From Pseudomonas parafulva (GTDB lineage: Bacteria > Pseudomonadota > Gammaproteobacteria > Pseudomonadales > Pseudomonadaceae): a DNA stretch of 64,000 nt. Shown one piece after another: positions 56,469-64,000 of the stretch. The stretch covers positions 2,511,001-2,575,000 of the forward strand of contig NZ_CP019952.1 in NCBI RefSeq assembly GCF_002021815.1, read 5' to 3'. A model generated the notes under the pieces. The model made no database searches. It worked only from the letters and a program-made list of their open reading frames with translations, and had not been told where the DNA came from. Made by a program: the position numbers and the translations under genes. The first letter of the stretch is position 1. Every line of letters begins with the position of its first letter.

Positions 56469-56986
56469 TTCAATCTCCGCAAGGCCGGTGGTCGAGGGCT
56501 GTCCTCGGTCAATGCACGCAGGGCATCGCGCGCCCGCGACAGCCGTGACATGACAGTACCGATTGGAATACCCAACGTCTGGGCAGCCTCCTTGTAACTC
56601 AGGTCCTCAACGCTCACTAGCAACAGCAACGCGCGCTGCTCGGTCTTGAGCCGGCCAAATGCCTGCAAATCCGCCTGCGCCAGCACGATGTCCTCAAGGT
56701 TATCGCCGGCCGTTTCTTCGGCAGCGCTACTGCTGGCGAACCAGGACAGCCAGCGGGCATGCAACCGTTCTCGCCGTTTGCCATCAAGAAACAATCGATA
56801 AAGGATGGTGAAGAGCCAGGCGCGCAGGGCATCGGGATCCTGATGCTGCTGACGCCGGCTCAAGGCACGCTCGACCGTGGCCTGCACAAGGTCATCCGCA
56901 CTTCCCGCCTCGCGGGTCAGCCAGAGGGCGAAGCGACGCAGTCGGGCCAGTAGCGCTCGCCATTGTTGGTCGTCCAAGTCCTGCAT
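56465..56986 (-). CDS. prtI: ECF-family RNA polymerase sigma factor (PrtI-like)
   Basis: Protein of 173 residues with region 2 (RRFALWLTREAGSADDLVQATVERAL, ALRAWLFTILYRLFLDGKRR) and region 4 (LKTEQRALLLLVSVEDLSYKEAAQTLGIPIGTVMSRLSRARDAL), shown here by those blocks. It directs transcription from GGAATAA-N14-CGTC type promoters, of which two, one for itself and one for the divergent peroxidase operon, lie just upstream. The anti-sigma gene overlaps its 3' end. Conditions that release it are unknown; oxidative or singlet-oxygen-like stress would fit the peroxidase target (inference). Confidence 0.87.
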   Translation of the reverse strand: MQDLDDQQWRALLARLRRFALWLTREAGSADDLVQATVERALSRRQQHQDPDALRAWLFTILYRLFLDGKRRERLHARWLSWFASSSAAEETAGDNLEDIVLAQADLQAFGRLKTEQRALLLLVSVEDLSYKEAAQTLGIPIGTVMSRLSRARDALRALTEDSPRPPALRRLK

Positions 56987-57025
56987 GGAAAGTATCCGGT
57001 CAATGATGGGGCAGTGTAGAGAACA

Positions 57026-57050
57026 GACGCGTTGGAGAAAAAGTTATTCC
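57026..57050 (-). promoter_or_regulatory. ECF-type promoter of the sigma factor gene
   Basis: On the minus strand GGAATAA (57050-57044) and CGTC (57029-57026) are separated by 14 nt. It would give a leader of about 30 nt before the sigma factor ATG at 56986, the layout of autoregulated ECF genes. Confidence 0.7.
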
Positions 57051-57069
57051 CGCTCGGGGAATAACTTTT
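57039..57069. repeat. Perfect 13-bp inverted repeat joining two ECF promoters
   Basis: AAAAGTTATTCCC (57039-57051) and GGGAATAACTTTT (57057-57069) are exact inverse copies around GCTCG. Each arm contains the -35 element of one of the two divergent promoters. Confidence 0.85.
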
Positions 57070-57082
57070 CCAGGGCAGCGTC
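57058..57082 (+). promoter_or_regulatory. ECF-type promoter of the peroxidase operon
   Basis: GGAATAA (57058-57064) and CGTC (57079-57082) are separated by 14 nt, identical in both boxes and spacing to the divergent promoter of the sigma gene. The peroxidase ATG is 36 nt after the -10 box. Confidence 0.7.
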
Positions 57083-57118
57083 GTACTGGCACTTTTCGTG
57101 AAATCAACGGGACTGACC

Positions 57119-58165
57119 ATGAACCAACCTTTGCACGGCCGGGCCAAGGCCTGGCGGCTTGCCGCAATCGGCGCGGTGATGCTGGCTGCCGGTGCGGGCT
57201 TCGCCTACAGCGCCGGCTGGCTTGGCCAATCCGCGCTCACACCACAGCGCATCATCGACACGTTCGAGGCCCAGGCTGGGCACTACCCGGGTTATCGCAA
57301 GAACCACGCTAAAGGCCTGTGCGTGAGCGGCTATTTCCAGGCCAGCGGGCAAGCGGCAAGCTTGTCGACGGCACGGGCATTCACCCAGGCGCATGTGCCG
57401 GTCACAGGCCGCCTGGCCATTGGTGGTGCCAACCCGTTTGCGCCTGACACCGGCATCCCCGTGCGCAGCCTGGCAATCGAACTCGCCACCGACGATGGGC
57501 AAGTCTGGAGGACCGGCATGAACAACCCGCCCGTTCTGGCGGTAAGTACGGCCGAGGCGTTCTACGAGCAGGTGCTGGCCAACACCCCGGACCCGGCCAC
57601 GCGCAAGCCCGACCCTGCCAAGGTACAGGCCTTCTTTGCAGCCCACCCCGAGAGCGCCGCGTTCAGGCAATGGGCAGCCAGCTACAAGCCCAGCGACAGC
57701 TTCGCCAACACCCAGTACCACAGCATCAATGCATTCAAGTTGATCGATCACGACGGCCATGCCCATCCGGTGCGCTGGCAGCTTGAACCGCTCACGCCGT
57801 ATACGGCCTTACCGGCGAAGGTGGACGACCCTCTGTTCCTGCAACATGACCTGCGACGACGGCTGGCGCTGGGGCCGTTGCGCTGGACCCTGCGCCTGGT
57901 ACTGGCCGAACCGGACGACGCTATCGACGACCCTGCCAAGCCTTGGCCAGCGAGCCGGCGCAGCGTCAACGCAGGCACCCTGGTGCTTGAGCAGGTCGAC
58001 GCACCGGAACAGGGTGCCTGCCGCGACCTCAACTTTGACCCCTTGATACTGCCCCACGGCATCGAACCCTCCGCCGACCCTATACTCGCGGCCCGGTCAG
58101 CGGCCTATTCGGAATCATTCAACCGTCGTAGCCGCGAGTCCTTGAGCACGGGAGCCCGACCATGA
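57119..58165 (+). CDS. Catalase-related peroxidase (SrpA-like), membrane-anchored or exported
   Basis: Protein of 348 residues from ATG 57119 (with GGGA upstream). A signal/anchor helix (AAIGAVMLAAGAGFAYSAG) is followed by the small-catalase fold: the distal His in YRKNHAKGLCVSGYF near residue 63, an Asn in SFANTQYHSINAFK, and the heme-ligand Tyr in RSAAYSESFNRR near the C-terminus. It lacks the catalase C-terminal domain, as usual for these peroxidases, which remove organic or hydrogen peroxide. It overlaps the cytochrome b561 gene by 4 nt, so both are probably periplasm-facing partners. Confidence 0.85.
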   Translation: MNQPLHGRAKAWRLAAIGAVMLAAGAGFAYSAGWLGQSALTPQRIIDTFEAQAGHYPGYRKNHAKGLCVSGYFQASGQAASLSTARAFTQAHVPVTGRLAIGGANPFAPDTGIPVRSLAIELATDDGQVWRTGMNNPPVLAVSTAEAFYEQVLANTPDPATRKPDPAKVQAFFAAHPESAAFRQWAASYKPSDSFANTQYHSINAFKLIDHDGHAHPVRWQLEPLTPYTALPAKVDDPLFLQHDLRRRLALGPLRWTLRLVLAEPDDAIDDPAKPWPASRRSVNAGTLVLEQVDAPEQGACRDLNFDPLILPHGIEPSADPILAARSAAYSESFNRRSRESLSTGARP

Positions 58166-58689
58166 AACCCACCGCCTTTCATCCCGTCGCCCGCCTGCTG
58201 CACTGGTCGATGGCGTTCCTGATCCTGGCCATGCTCTTGATCGGCGTGAGCATGGTCACGGACCTGTCGGTCCGTCACCCCGTACTGGTCAGCTTGCACA
58301 AGATCACGGGGCTTGCGCTGCTGGTGCTGATCGTAGCGCGCATCATCGTGCGCCTGAGCATTCCCCATCCACCTCTGCCCCAGGACCTACCAGCCTTCCA
58401 GCGCCTGGCTGCCGGCGCTTCGCACCTGCTGCTGTACGGCCTCATGCTAGCCATGCCCTTGCTGGGGTGGGCCATGCTCTCGGCCGGCGGGTACCCTCGC
58501 CCGTTTGGCCTGCCGGCGATCGTGCCCCATGATTTGCAGCTGTATGCCGTGCTGCGCCAGGCGCACGGCTGGGGAGGCTACCTGTTGTTCGCCACGGTAC
58601 TGGTACACGTGGGCGCTGCGCTGATGCACGCCTGGGTTCGCCGTGATGGGGTGCTGCGCAGCATGTGGCCAGGATCAAAGGCGGACTGA
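58162..58689 (+). CDS. Cytochrome b561
   Basis: Protein of 175 residues with four membrane helices and the conserved histidines of bacterial b561: FHPVARLLHW at the start, VSLHKITGLALL in helix 2, and VLVHVGAALMH in helix 4, which ligate two hemes b. It should pass electrons, likely from quinol, to the peroxidase encoded just upstream, giving a quinol-dependent peroxidase system (inference from the overlap and the shared ECF promoter). Its last 10 residues are soluble. No gene follows closely. Confidence 0.85.
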   Translation: MKPTAFHPVARLLHWSMAFLILAMLLIGVSMVTDLSVRHPVLVSLHKITGLALLVLIVARIIVRLSIPHPPLPQDLPAFQRLAAGASHLLLYGLMLAMPLLGWAMLSAGGYPRPFGLPAIVPHDLQLYAVLRQAHGWGGYLLFATVLVHVGAALMHAWVRRDGVLRSMWPGSKAD

Positions 58690-58828
58690 GGGCGCCGCAT
58701 CTTGCCTGGCGATGGCCCGTCCGGCCTCGCTGGCAGCGGGCACCTGCAAACCGCAGCGCGCAAGCCTTGAGAGTGTGTTTTAATGCGCCTCGCTCATTAT
58801 TCTTGACACCTCTTATTACAAGGCGGCT

Positions 58829-59374
58829 ATGGACACGGGGACGCGACTCAAACTAGTGCGTGAACGCAACAACCTCTCCCAGCGAGAGTTGGCGCGCCGC
58901 AGCGGGCTCACCAACTCGACCATTTCGCAGATCGAGCAGAACCGCGTCAGCCCATCGGTCAGTTCCTTGAAAAAGCTGCTGGAGGGCATTCCGATGAGCC
59001 TGGCAGAGTTTTTCAGCTTCGATGAACCCGTGCGTGAGGAGCGTTTCGTGTTCCGGGCGGGCGAGCAGCCCGACTTGGGTCGCAACGGATTGCGCATGCT
59101 GCTGGTAGGTGCCAGCGTCGAGGGCCGGCAAATGCGCATGCTGCGCGAGCTTTACGCCCCAGGTGCCGACTCGGGCGAGCCCATCGTGCATGCCGAGGGC
59201 GAAGAGTGCGGGCTCGTCACGCGAGGCACCGTCGAGCTGTGGGTCGATGGCCAGGTCAGCGTGCTCAATGCGGGAGATGGCTACTACATCCCTACCACCC
59301 TGCCCCACAGTTTCAAGAATATTGGCCAGGACGAAGCAGAGATCATCAGCGCCAATACCCCCGCGAACTTCTGA
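58829..59374 (+). CDS. XRE-cupin transcriptional regulator (PuuR-like)
   Basis: Protein of 181 residues from ATG 58829 with AAGGCGG upstream. An N-terminal HTH_3 (TRLKLVRERNNLSQRELARRSGLTNSTISQIEQN, shown in part) is joined to a C-terminal cupin_2 domain (GEECGLVTRGTVELWVDGQ, LNAGDGYYIPTTLPHSFKN). The group includes PuuR and relatives that regulate polyamine or amino-acid use by binding small ligands in the cupin. No catabolic gene is next to it, so the target is not seen. It ends 11 nt before a perfect hairpin and is convergent with a transporter gene. Confidence 0.85.
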   Translation: MDTGTRLKLVRERNNLSQRELARRSGLTNSTISQIEQNRVSPSVSSLKKLLEGIPMSLAEFFSFDEPVREERFVFRAGEQPDLGRNGLRMLLVGASVEGRQMRMLRELYAPGADSGEPIVHAEGEECGLVTRGTVELWVDGQVSVLNAGDGYYIPTTLPHSFKNIGQDEAEIISANTPANF

Positions 59375-59384
59375 CCCAGGCGAC

Positions 59385-59420
59385 GTGATGGTTGCAGACC
59401 ACGTGAGCTGCAACCATCAC
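59385..59420. terminator. Perfect 13-bp hairpin between convergent genes
   Basis: GTGATGGTTGCAG (59385-59397) pairs with CTGCAACCATCAC (59408-59420) around a 10-nt loop. It lies between the regulator stop and the stop of the minus-strand transporter and can serve both strands. No T-run follows. Confidence 0.6.
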
Positions 59421-59424
59421 CGGG

Positions 59425-60417
59425 TCATCGCACCGTCGGCACCTCGATATCATCCTGCTCGCGGCTCGCATAGTGTTGGGCCAGCACAGCGCAGACCATC
59501 AGCTGGATCTGGTGGAACAGCATCAATGGCAGGATCATTGCGCCGATGCCGCTTCCGACGAACAGCACCTGCGCCATCGGCACACCGGTTGCCAGGCTCT
59601 TCTTCGAGCCTGCGAACAGGATGGTGATCCGGTCTTCGAGGTTGAAACCAAGCACTTTGCCCAACAGGCTGGTCCCCACCAACACCACGGTCAGCAGGAT
59701 GCCGCAAACGGCGAACAGGCCTGCCAGGTGCTGCGGCGAAACAGTGTGCCACAAGCCCGTGACCACCGCCTCGCTGAAGGCGGTGTAGACCACCAGCAGA
59801 ATCGAGCCCTGGTCGACGATCTTCAGCCAGCGCGCATTGCGTTTAACCCAGGCACCGATCCAGCGGCGGGCCAGTTGCCCGGCCACGAATGGCACCAGCA
59901 ACTGCAGGGTGATCTTGAGCACTGCGTCCAGACCCGAGCCGGTGTCGCCGCTGGCGCCCAGCAACAGCATCACCAGAACCGGGGTCAGGAATATGCCCAG
60001 CAGGCTGGATGCGGCTGCGCTGCAGATGGCCGCTGGCACATTACCCCGCGCCAGCGAGGTGAACGCGATGGCCGACTGGACGGTGGCAGGCAGGGCGCAA
60101 AGGTACAGCACCCCCAAGTAGAGCTCGTCTCCTACCAATGGCAGGAACAGCGGCTTGAACGCCATGCCCAGCAGCGGAAACAGCACGAACGTGCAGGAAA
60201 ACACCAGCAGGTGCAGGCGCCAATGCCCCGCTCCAGCGATGATTGCCTCCCGCGAGAGCTTGGCCCCGTGCAGGAAGAACAACAAACCGATCGCCAGGTT
60301 GGTGAGCCAGCCGAAATACACCGCCCCTTGTCCTGAGCAAGGCAACACGGTGGCGATCGCTACCACTGCCAGCAAGGCAAGGGTGAAGTTGTCGAACAGC
60401 ATGCGCAGGTACTTCAT
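59425..60417 (-). CDS. SBF-like bile acid:sodium symporter family protein
   Basis: Protein of 330 residues from ATG 60417 with GGAG upstream. Nine to ten hydrophobic helices are visible; NLAIGLLFFLHGAKLSREAI near residue 40 and ALPATVQSAIAFTSLARGNV near 110 are typical of the SBF_like (YfeH) subgroup, and SKKSLATGVPMAQVLF lies near residue 270. Proteins of this subgroup are inner-membrane carriers of unsettled substrate. The gene stands alone between a convergent regulator and a divergent beta-lactamase. Confidence 0.85.
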   Translation of the reverse strand: MKYLRMLFDNFTLALLAVVAIATVLPCSGQGAVYFGWLTNLAIGLLFFLHGAKLSREAIIAGAGHWRLHLLVFSCTFVLFPLLGMAFKPLFLPLVGDELYLGVLYLCALPATVQSAIAFTSLARGNVPAAICSAAASSLLGIFLTPVLVMLLLGASGDTGSGLDAVLKITLQLLVPFVAGQLARRWIGAWVKRNARWLKIVDQGSILLVVYTAFSEAVVTGLWHTVSPQHLAGLFAVCGILLTVVLVGTSLLGKVLGFNLEDRITILFAGSKKSLATGVPMAQVLFVGSGIGAMILPLMLFHQIQLMVCAVLAQHYASREQDDIEVPTVR

Positions 60418-60531
60418 CACAGCTCCGTCTTGTCTTTGGGCAAGGACGGAGGATAAGGTCTAGCGCCCCCAGGCGCTAACGCCGGAACCCCTTCTGGTAT
60501 CGCGCAACGGACAGTCAGCCAAGGAATCTTC

Positions 60532-61674
60532 ATGATCTGCTCCCGCTCCGTGACCCTTGCGGTCGCCCTCACACTCGGCGCCCCCTGGTTACCCGCCTAC
60601 GCCAATGACCCGCTGCGAATCAAAGTCGACACCGTCATCGGTCCCCTGATGCAGGCCCAGGGCATCAGCGGCATGGCGGTCGCGCTGTATGCGAATGGCC
60701 ACGCTCATTACTTCAGCTACGGCGTCGCCAGCCGCGACAGCGGCGTGCCCGTTAGCCGCGACACCCTCTTCGAAATTGGCTCGCTGAGCAAGACATTCAC
60801 CGCCACGTTGGTGGCAGTGGCCAATGCTGAAGGCCAGCTTGCCCTGGACGCCCCTGCCAAACGCTATCACCCGGCCCTGGCTGGCACTCCCCTGGGCGAC
60901 GCCACCGTGCTGGACCTGGGCACCTACAGTGCCGATTGCCTGCCCTTGCAGTTTCCCAACACCGTGGAAACACCCCAGCAAGTGGTGAAGTTTTTGCGCC
61001 AATGGCAGGCCAAAGGCACGCCAGGTGCCCAACGGTGTTACTCCAACCCGAGCCTGGGCCTGTTCGGCGACCTGGCCGCCCGCGCCCAACACCAACCGTT
61101 TGCCACCTTGCTTGAGCACAACGTGCTGGAGCCCATGGGCCTGCACAGTACCTACCTGGAGGTGCCCAGTGATGCACGTAGCCTGTATGCCCAAGGCTAC
61201 GATGCCAGCGACAAGCCAGTGCGCGTAAACCCTGGCCCTTATGCGCAGCAAGCCTACGGCATCAAGACCAGTGCCAGCGATCTGCTGCGTTATGTGCGCT
61301 TGAACATGCAGCCCGACGGTCTGCCTGCGCCCTTGGCCCGCGCCACCCTCATCACCCGTAGCGGCTACGCCCAGATCGGTGAAATGACACAAGGCTTAGG
61401 CTGGGAGCGTTATGCGTACCCCGTTGCACTGCGCACCCTCATCGCCGGCAATGGCCCGCAGATGATACGAGGCCCCCAGCCGGCACAACGGCTGCAGCCG
61501 CCTGCCGCCCCATTGGCGGGAGCCTGGTACAACAAGACAGGCTCCACCAATGGTTTCGGTGCCTACGCAGCGTTCGTCCCGTCTGAGGGGTTGGCCATCG
61601 TGCTTCTAGCCAACCGCAACTACCCCAACGAAGCCCGCGTGCGCGCGGCATACGAGATTCTTTCAGGGCTTTGA
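60532..61674 (+). CDS. ampC: Class C beta-lactamase
   Basis: Protein of 380 residues from ATG 60532, with AAGGA upstream. A signal peptide (VTLAVALTLGAPWLPAYA/ND) is followed by the class C motifs: FEIGSLSKTFTA with the nucleophile Ser near residue 84 and Lys three later, CYSNPSLGLFG holding the Tyr-Ser-Asn motif near 169, and WYNKTGSTNGFGAY holding KTG near 335. It hydrolyses cephalosporins in the periplasm. In place of the usual TYTAGGLPLQ it has TYSADCLPLQ, with a Cys, a small variant near the active site. No ampR gene is adjacent; expression control is not visible. Confidence 0.9.
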   Translation: MICSRSVTLAVALTLGAPWLPAYANDPLRIKVDTVIGPLMQAQGISGMAVALYANGHAHYFSYGVASRDSGVPVSRDTLFEIGSLSKTFTATLVAVANAEGQLALDAPAKRYHPALAGTPLGDATVLDLGTYSADCLPLQFPNTVETPQQVVKFLRQWQAKGTPGAQRCYSNPSLGLFGDLAARAQHQPFATLLEHNVLEPMGLHSTYLEVPSDARSLYAQGYDASDKPVRVNPGPYAQQAYGIKTSASDLLRYVRLNMQPDGLPAPLARATLITRSGYAQIGEMTQGLGWERYAYPVALRTLIAGNGPQMIRGPQPAQRLQPPAAPLAGAWYNKTGSTNGFGAYAAFVPSEGLAIVLLANRNYPNEARVRAAYEILSGL

Positions 61675-61971
61675 AATCGAGGATTGTCGAACAACTCTAC
61701 GAAAATGTAGTTAGCAGAAAATATCACTACAAAATGGTTGACGCCGTTCATCGCGCTTGTGCATGATGAGGCCGTCTCCCTGATCGGGAGCCGTGGCAAG
61801 GGTGTTCCAGGCCGCCTGCGCGGTAACGCAGGCGGTCCGTGGAGAGGGAACTGTCCAAAAGGCAGCGTGAGAAAGCCCCTGTTGCAAAGCTGCAGTAGCA
61901 GCCTTGGAAACGCGCTACATCGCGATAGCGCCAACTGTGAAAATCACCTGAAACTGGGTAATGGGGGCTTT
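61675..61971 (+). other. Structured leader-like region upstream of a small orphan gene
   Basis: About 300 nt with no gene. TTGACG at 61738-61743 is followed after about 17 nt by GCATGAT, a weak promoter. A hairpin CCGCCTGCG (61812-61820) and CGCAGGCGG (61827-61835) around CGGTAA, and a smaller CTCCC/GGGAG pair near 61777-61791, lie downstream. It could be a long 5' leader or a small RNA; no known riboswitch was recognised. Confidence 0.4.
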
Positions 61972-62304
61972 ATGATGAACTTGAACGACAATCCGACCAT
62001 CGATCAATTGGCCAAGCTGTTCGCCACGCGCAAGGACAGCCTTGATGACCATCTGTTGTGGGTGAGCCAAAGCGGCGAAGTGCGCCTGGACCGCTTGCCA
62101 CCCAACACGATCGAAGATGAATTCCAGGAGCACCTGCCAAGCATGCGTGCGCGATTCAAGGCCTATCGCCGAGGCCAGGGCTATGTGGGCAAGAAGGCGG
62201 CTGCCGATACCGAGTTCGTCGGCCGTGTCTTGCAAACCCTGCAACAGCAATGGCCAGAGGCACGTACGCAACGTGCCGTGAAAGTGATCGAAGCGCAGTA
62301 CTGA
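61972..62304 (+). CDS. Hypothetical small cytosolic protein, 110 residues
   Basis: From ATG 61972 with GGGGG upstream (ATG 61975 is an alternative); the longer frame from 61738 is the leader. The protein starts NLNDNPTIDQLAKLFATRKDS (in part DNPTIDQLAKLFATRKD), has WVSQSGEVRLDRLP and MRARFKAYRRGQGYVGKKAA, and ends QRAVKVIEAQY. It is soluble, helical and somewhat basic. No family recognised. A clear hairpin terminator 18 nt after its stop shows it is a single-gene unit. Confidence 0.65.
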   Translation: MMNLNDNPTIDQLAKLFATRKDSLDDHLLWVSQSGEVRLDRLPPNTIEDEFQEHLPSMRARFKAYRRGQGYVGKKAAADTEFVGRVLQTLQQQWPEARTQRAVKVIEAQY

Positions 62305-62321
62305 CCGTCACGCTGTATCAA

Positions 62322-62346
62322 GCCCGGCCACCGCGCCGGGCTTTTT
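62322..62346 (+). terminator. Rho-independent terminator
   Basis: GCCCGG (62322-62327) and CCGGGC pair around CCACCGCG-like loop bases and are followed by TTTTT (62342-62346). It ends the transcript of the small orphan gene. Confidence 0.8.
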
Positions 62347-62645
62347 CATGCGCGCCTTTTGGCGTTTTTAGGTAATGGCATGGCACCTGTGGCCAACGCC
62401 CGAGCGCGCTCAACACCCCAAACCAGCGCCCGGGTCATGGTTTCCCCAGAGCGCGCAGGATAATACTCCTCCACCAGAGCCTGCCCATTGCGTGCGTAAA
62501 GGCCGAGAAACAGTTGAGTTGCGCCTTGCCTGGACAGGCGCACCTGCACATCCAGGGTGGTGCCATCGCTCAGCACTTCGTCGTGGCAGCGGCTGTGCAG
62601 TTGTGCATCGGCCCACTGCCAATAGGTTTCGTCCCTGACTCGCAT
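62346..62645 (-). CDS. Hypothetical small protein, 99 residues
   Basis: From ATG 62645 with GGAGG upstream. The protein begins RVRDETYWQWADAQLHSRCHDE, followed by a beta-like stretch (LDVQVRLSRQGATQLFLGLY) and an amphipathic helix (MTRALVWGVERARALATG), and ends with PLPKNAKRRA. No signal peptide or membrane helix. No family recognised. It is convergent with the previous small gene and partly shares its terminator region. Confidence 0.65.
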   Translation of the reverse strand: MRVRDETYWQWADAQLHSRCHDEVLSDGTTLDVQVRLSRQGATQLFLGLYARNGQALVEEYYPARSGETMTRALVWGVERARALATGAMPLPKNAKRRA

Positions 62646-62776
62646 CGTTTGCGGTCCTCCTTACAAAAAACGTAACCAAGGAACCATATCCGTGCCTGAT
62701 AGGCGACCGTAACTGACCGACATCATGAGCTTGGTCAATCAACGCTTAAAAAAAGACAGGTAGCACTCGTAATTAC

Positions 62777-63661
62777 TCAGGCCCTCGCAGCCTTGAGTCG
62801 CTGTCCGAGTCGGGCGCCGAACACGTTCACCAACAAGCCACTCATAACCAGCAAGGCACCCCAACCCTGGGTTTCGGTCAGGCGCTCGCCCAGCAGCAGC
62901 GCTGATGAACTCAGGCCTATGACAGGTACCAGCAGCGAAAAAGGCGCGACCTTTCCGGCCGGATGGCGCGACAACAGCGTGCTCCAGAGGCTGTAGCCCA
63001 GAATGGTGGCCACGAATGCAAGGTATGCCAGCGCGGCAATCGAGTGCCAGCCGATGTGCGTGAGCGCCTGGCTGATGCTTTCAGGCCCCTCCAACCAGCC
63101 AGAGAGCAGCAGAAAAGGCAGCGGAGGGATCAAGCCGCCCCAGATGACCAATGCCACCAAGTCTATCGACCCGAAGCGACGAGTGATGATGTTGCCCAAG
63201 CCCCACATCGCCCCGCCACACAAGGTCAGTACCAGCGCGAGCATGGGGACATGGCTACCGTCTTCGCTGCCGATCAGCGCCAGCCCACCGGCGGCCACCA
63301 GCAGCCCGAGCACGCTGGCCACGCGCAAGCGCTCGCCCAGAAACAGCGCAGCGAAGCCCAAGGTGAAGAAGGCCTGGGACTGCAGGACCAATGAAGCGAG
63401 CCCCGGTGGCATGCCGCTGGCCATGGCCTGGAACAGAAATGCAAACTGCCCCAGCGAGATGGTCGCACCGTAGGCGATCAACCAACGCCACGGCAGGTTC
63501 GGCCGCTTAATGAAGAACACCGCGGGAAAAGCCACAAGCAGAAAACGCAGCGCCCCCAGCAACATGGGTGGCAACCCATCGAGCCCGACCTTGATCACGA
63601 CGAAGTTGACGCCCCAGGCGATGATTACCACCAGAGCGATGAGCAGGTCCTTGAGCGGCAT
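62777..63661 (-). CDS. EamA/DMT-family transporter
   Basis: Protein of 294 residues from ATG 63661 with AAGGAA upstream; the frame from 63682 adds a non-family start. Ten hydrophobic helices in two EamA repeats: the first starts LLIALVVIIAWGVNFVVIKVG, has FLLVAFPAVFF and SLVLQSQAFFTLGFAALFLGE; the second has LALVLTLCGGAMWGLGNIITRR and FSLLVPVIGLSSSALLLGE. The group exports amino acids or other metabolites (YedA/RhaT-like). It is followed by 94 nt before the next gene on the left; the azoreductase terminator lies upstream. Confidence 0.85.
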   Translation of the reverse strand: MPLKDLLIALVVIIAWGVNFVVIKVGLDGLPPMLLGALRFLLVAFPAVFFIKRPNLPWRWLIAYGATISLGQFAFLFQAMASGMPPGLASLVLQSQAFFTLGFAALFLGERLRVASVLGLLVAAGGLALIGSEDGSHVPMLALVLTLCGGAMWGLGNIITRRFGSIDLVALVIWGGLIPPLPFLLLSGWLEGPESISQALTHIGWHSIAALAYLAFVATILGYSLWSTLLSRHPAGKVAPFSLLVPVIGLSSSALLLGERLTETQGWGALLVMSGLLVNVFGARLGQRLKAARA

Positions 63662-63803
63662 TGCGGCTTCCTTCTTCAGCACTTATACATATTTCGTTAC
63701 AGCATAAGGCTATTCCTCAATGAACCACCATTACAGTTGCGCCCTAGCGTTGCGCAACAGTGAGCTGTGCGGCCATCAGCAACATGCGGTTGGTACGCCC
63801 ATG

Positions 63804-63827
63804 AAAAAGGGCCGCCTAGGCGACCCT
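63804..63827 (-). terminator. Rho-independent terminator of the azoreductase gene
   Basis: On the minus strand AGGGTCGCC and GGCGGCCCT pair with one G-T pair, and TTTTT follows. It lies 25 nt after the azoreductase stop at 63852. Confidence 0.7.
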
Positions 63828-63851
63828 CAATTTGCGCTGTTTCCCCTGCCT

Positions 63852-64000
63852 TTATGCCACCGCGAACAGATCGTTTTCGATGTGCGCCTGTGCCGCGGCA
63901 ATCGCTTGGGTGCGCTGCTCCGGGCCATAAGCCAGGCCATGAGCTCGAACCACGTGCAGGTCGGTAATGCCGATGAAGCCCAGGAACACCTTGAGGAAGT
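63852..64000 (-). CDS. FMN-dependent NADH-azoreductase, C-terminal end only
   Basis: The last 48 codons before a TAA at 63854-63852 read [36 protein letters not shown] and end ENDLFAVA. This matches the C-terminal end of AzoR ([21 protein letters not shown]). The gene continues beyond the right edge of the window. AzoR reduces azo dyes and quinones with NADH and FMN in the cytosol. Confidence 0.8.
   Translation of the reverse strand, partial: FLKVFLGFIGITDLHVVRAHGLAYGPEQRTQAIAAAQAHIENDLFAVA

Noticed and set aside
61738..61971. N-terminal extension of the 110-residue protein
   Set aside because: GGGGG precedes only the ATG at 61972, and the upstream segment contains hairpins and a promoter-like sequence instead of protein-like composition.
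1..64000. CRISPR arrays, tRNA, rRNA
   Set aside because: No regularly spaced repeats with unique spacers were seen; the only short tandem repeats are the hexamers at 35854 and in the Ala-Pro tail. No tRNA or rRNA sequence was recognised.

Overview
The window looks like chromosome of a fluorescent Pseudomonas of the P. putida group. The grounds are the high GC content, the lexA2-imuA-imuB-dnaE2 cassette with its AGTAC-N4-GTGCT operator, the PvdQ-type acylase, the Pseudomonas-type REP sequences, and a gene order that matches what I recall of P. putida KT2440. That comparison is from memory and unchecked. No rRNA, tRNA or CRISPR was seen.

Region 1 (1-17775) is a Wzx/Wzy-type exopolysaccharide locus in three blocks. 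The left block (minus strand) holds a partial GT4 glycosyltransferase, a DUF535 protein, two GT2 glycosyltransferases, two hexapeptide acyltransferases, a GMC oxidoreductase with a tiny Tat-signal partner, and a flippase. The middle block (plus strand) holds a polymerase/ligase-like membrane protein, an exported glycoside hydrolase-like protein and galE. The right block (minus strand) holds a CpsD-like ATPase, a Wzz/GumC-type co-polymerase, an outer-membrane beta-barrel and a short Wza-type export protein. A 58-residue secreted/membrane protein, previously easy to miss, sits upstream of it. Gene content resembles the Pea locus of P. putida.

Region 2 (18097-30015) is core-like. It holds a CoA-transferase/AtoE short-chain fatty acid operon with a divergent LysR regulator and aldo/keto reductase, then the LexA2-controlled mutagenesis cassette, then a HAD phosphatase and a small membrane protein.

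Region 3 (30134-38133) has a short UvrA-like ATPase apparently lacking the UvrB-binding domain, an EmrB/EmrA-like efflux pair, and a repeat-rich accessory patch. That patch contains paired REPs, a hexanucleotide tandem repeat, and two inverted copies of a roughly 230-bp element. An IS3-family element with 25-bp inverted repeats and a CGT target duplication has split one copy.

Region 4 (38134-48541) has cysS, glnS, ppiB, lpxH, pvdQ-type acylase, a Fur-like winged-helix protein lacking the metal domain, small orphan proteins, and an unusual module of a Mor-like activator followed by two paralogous DUF2589-type proteins.

Region 5 (48604-64000) has tamA-tamB, a GNAT protein, exonuclease III, and an ECF sigma/anti-sigma pair divergent from a catalase-related peroxidase/cytochrome b561 operon. 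The two transcription units share a strikingly symmetric pair of ECF-type promoters. It ends with an XRE-cupin regulator, an SBF-type transporter, a class C beta-lactamase, two orphan small proteins, an EamA exporter and the end of an azoreductase gene.
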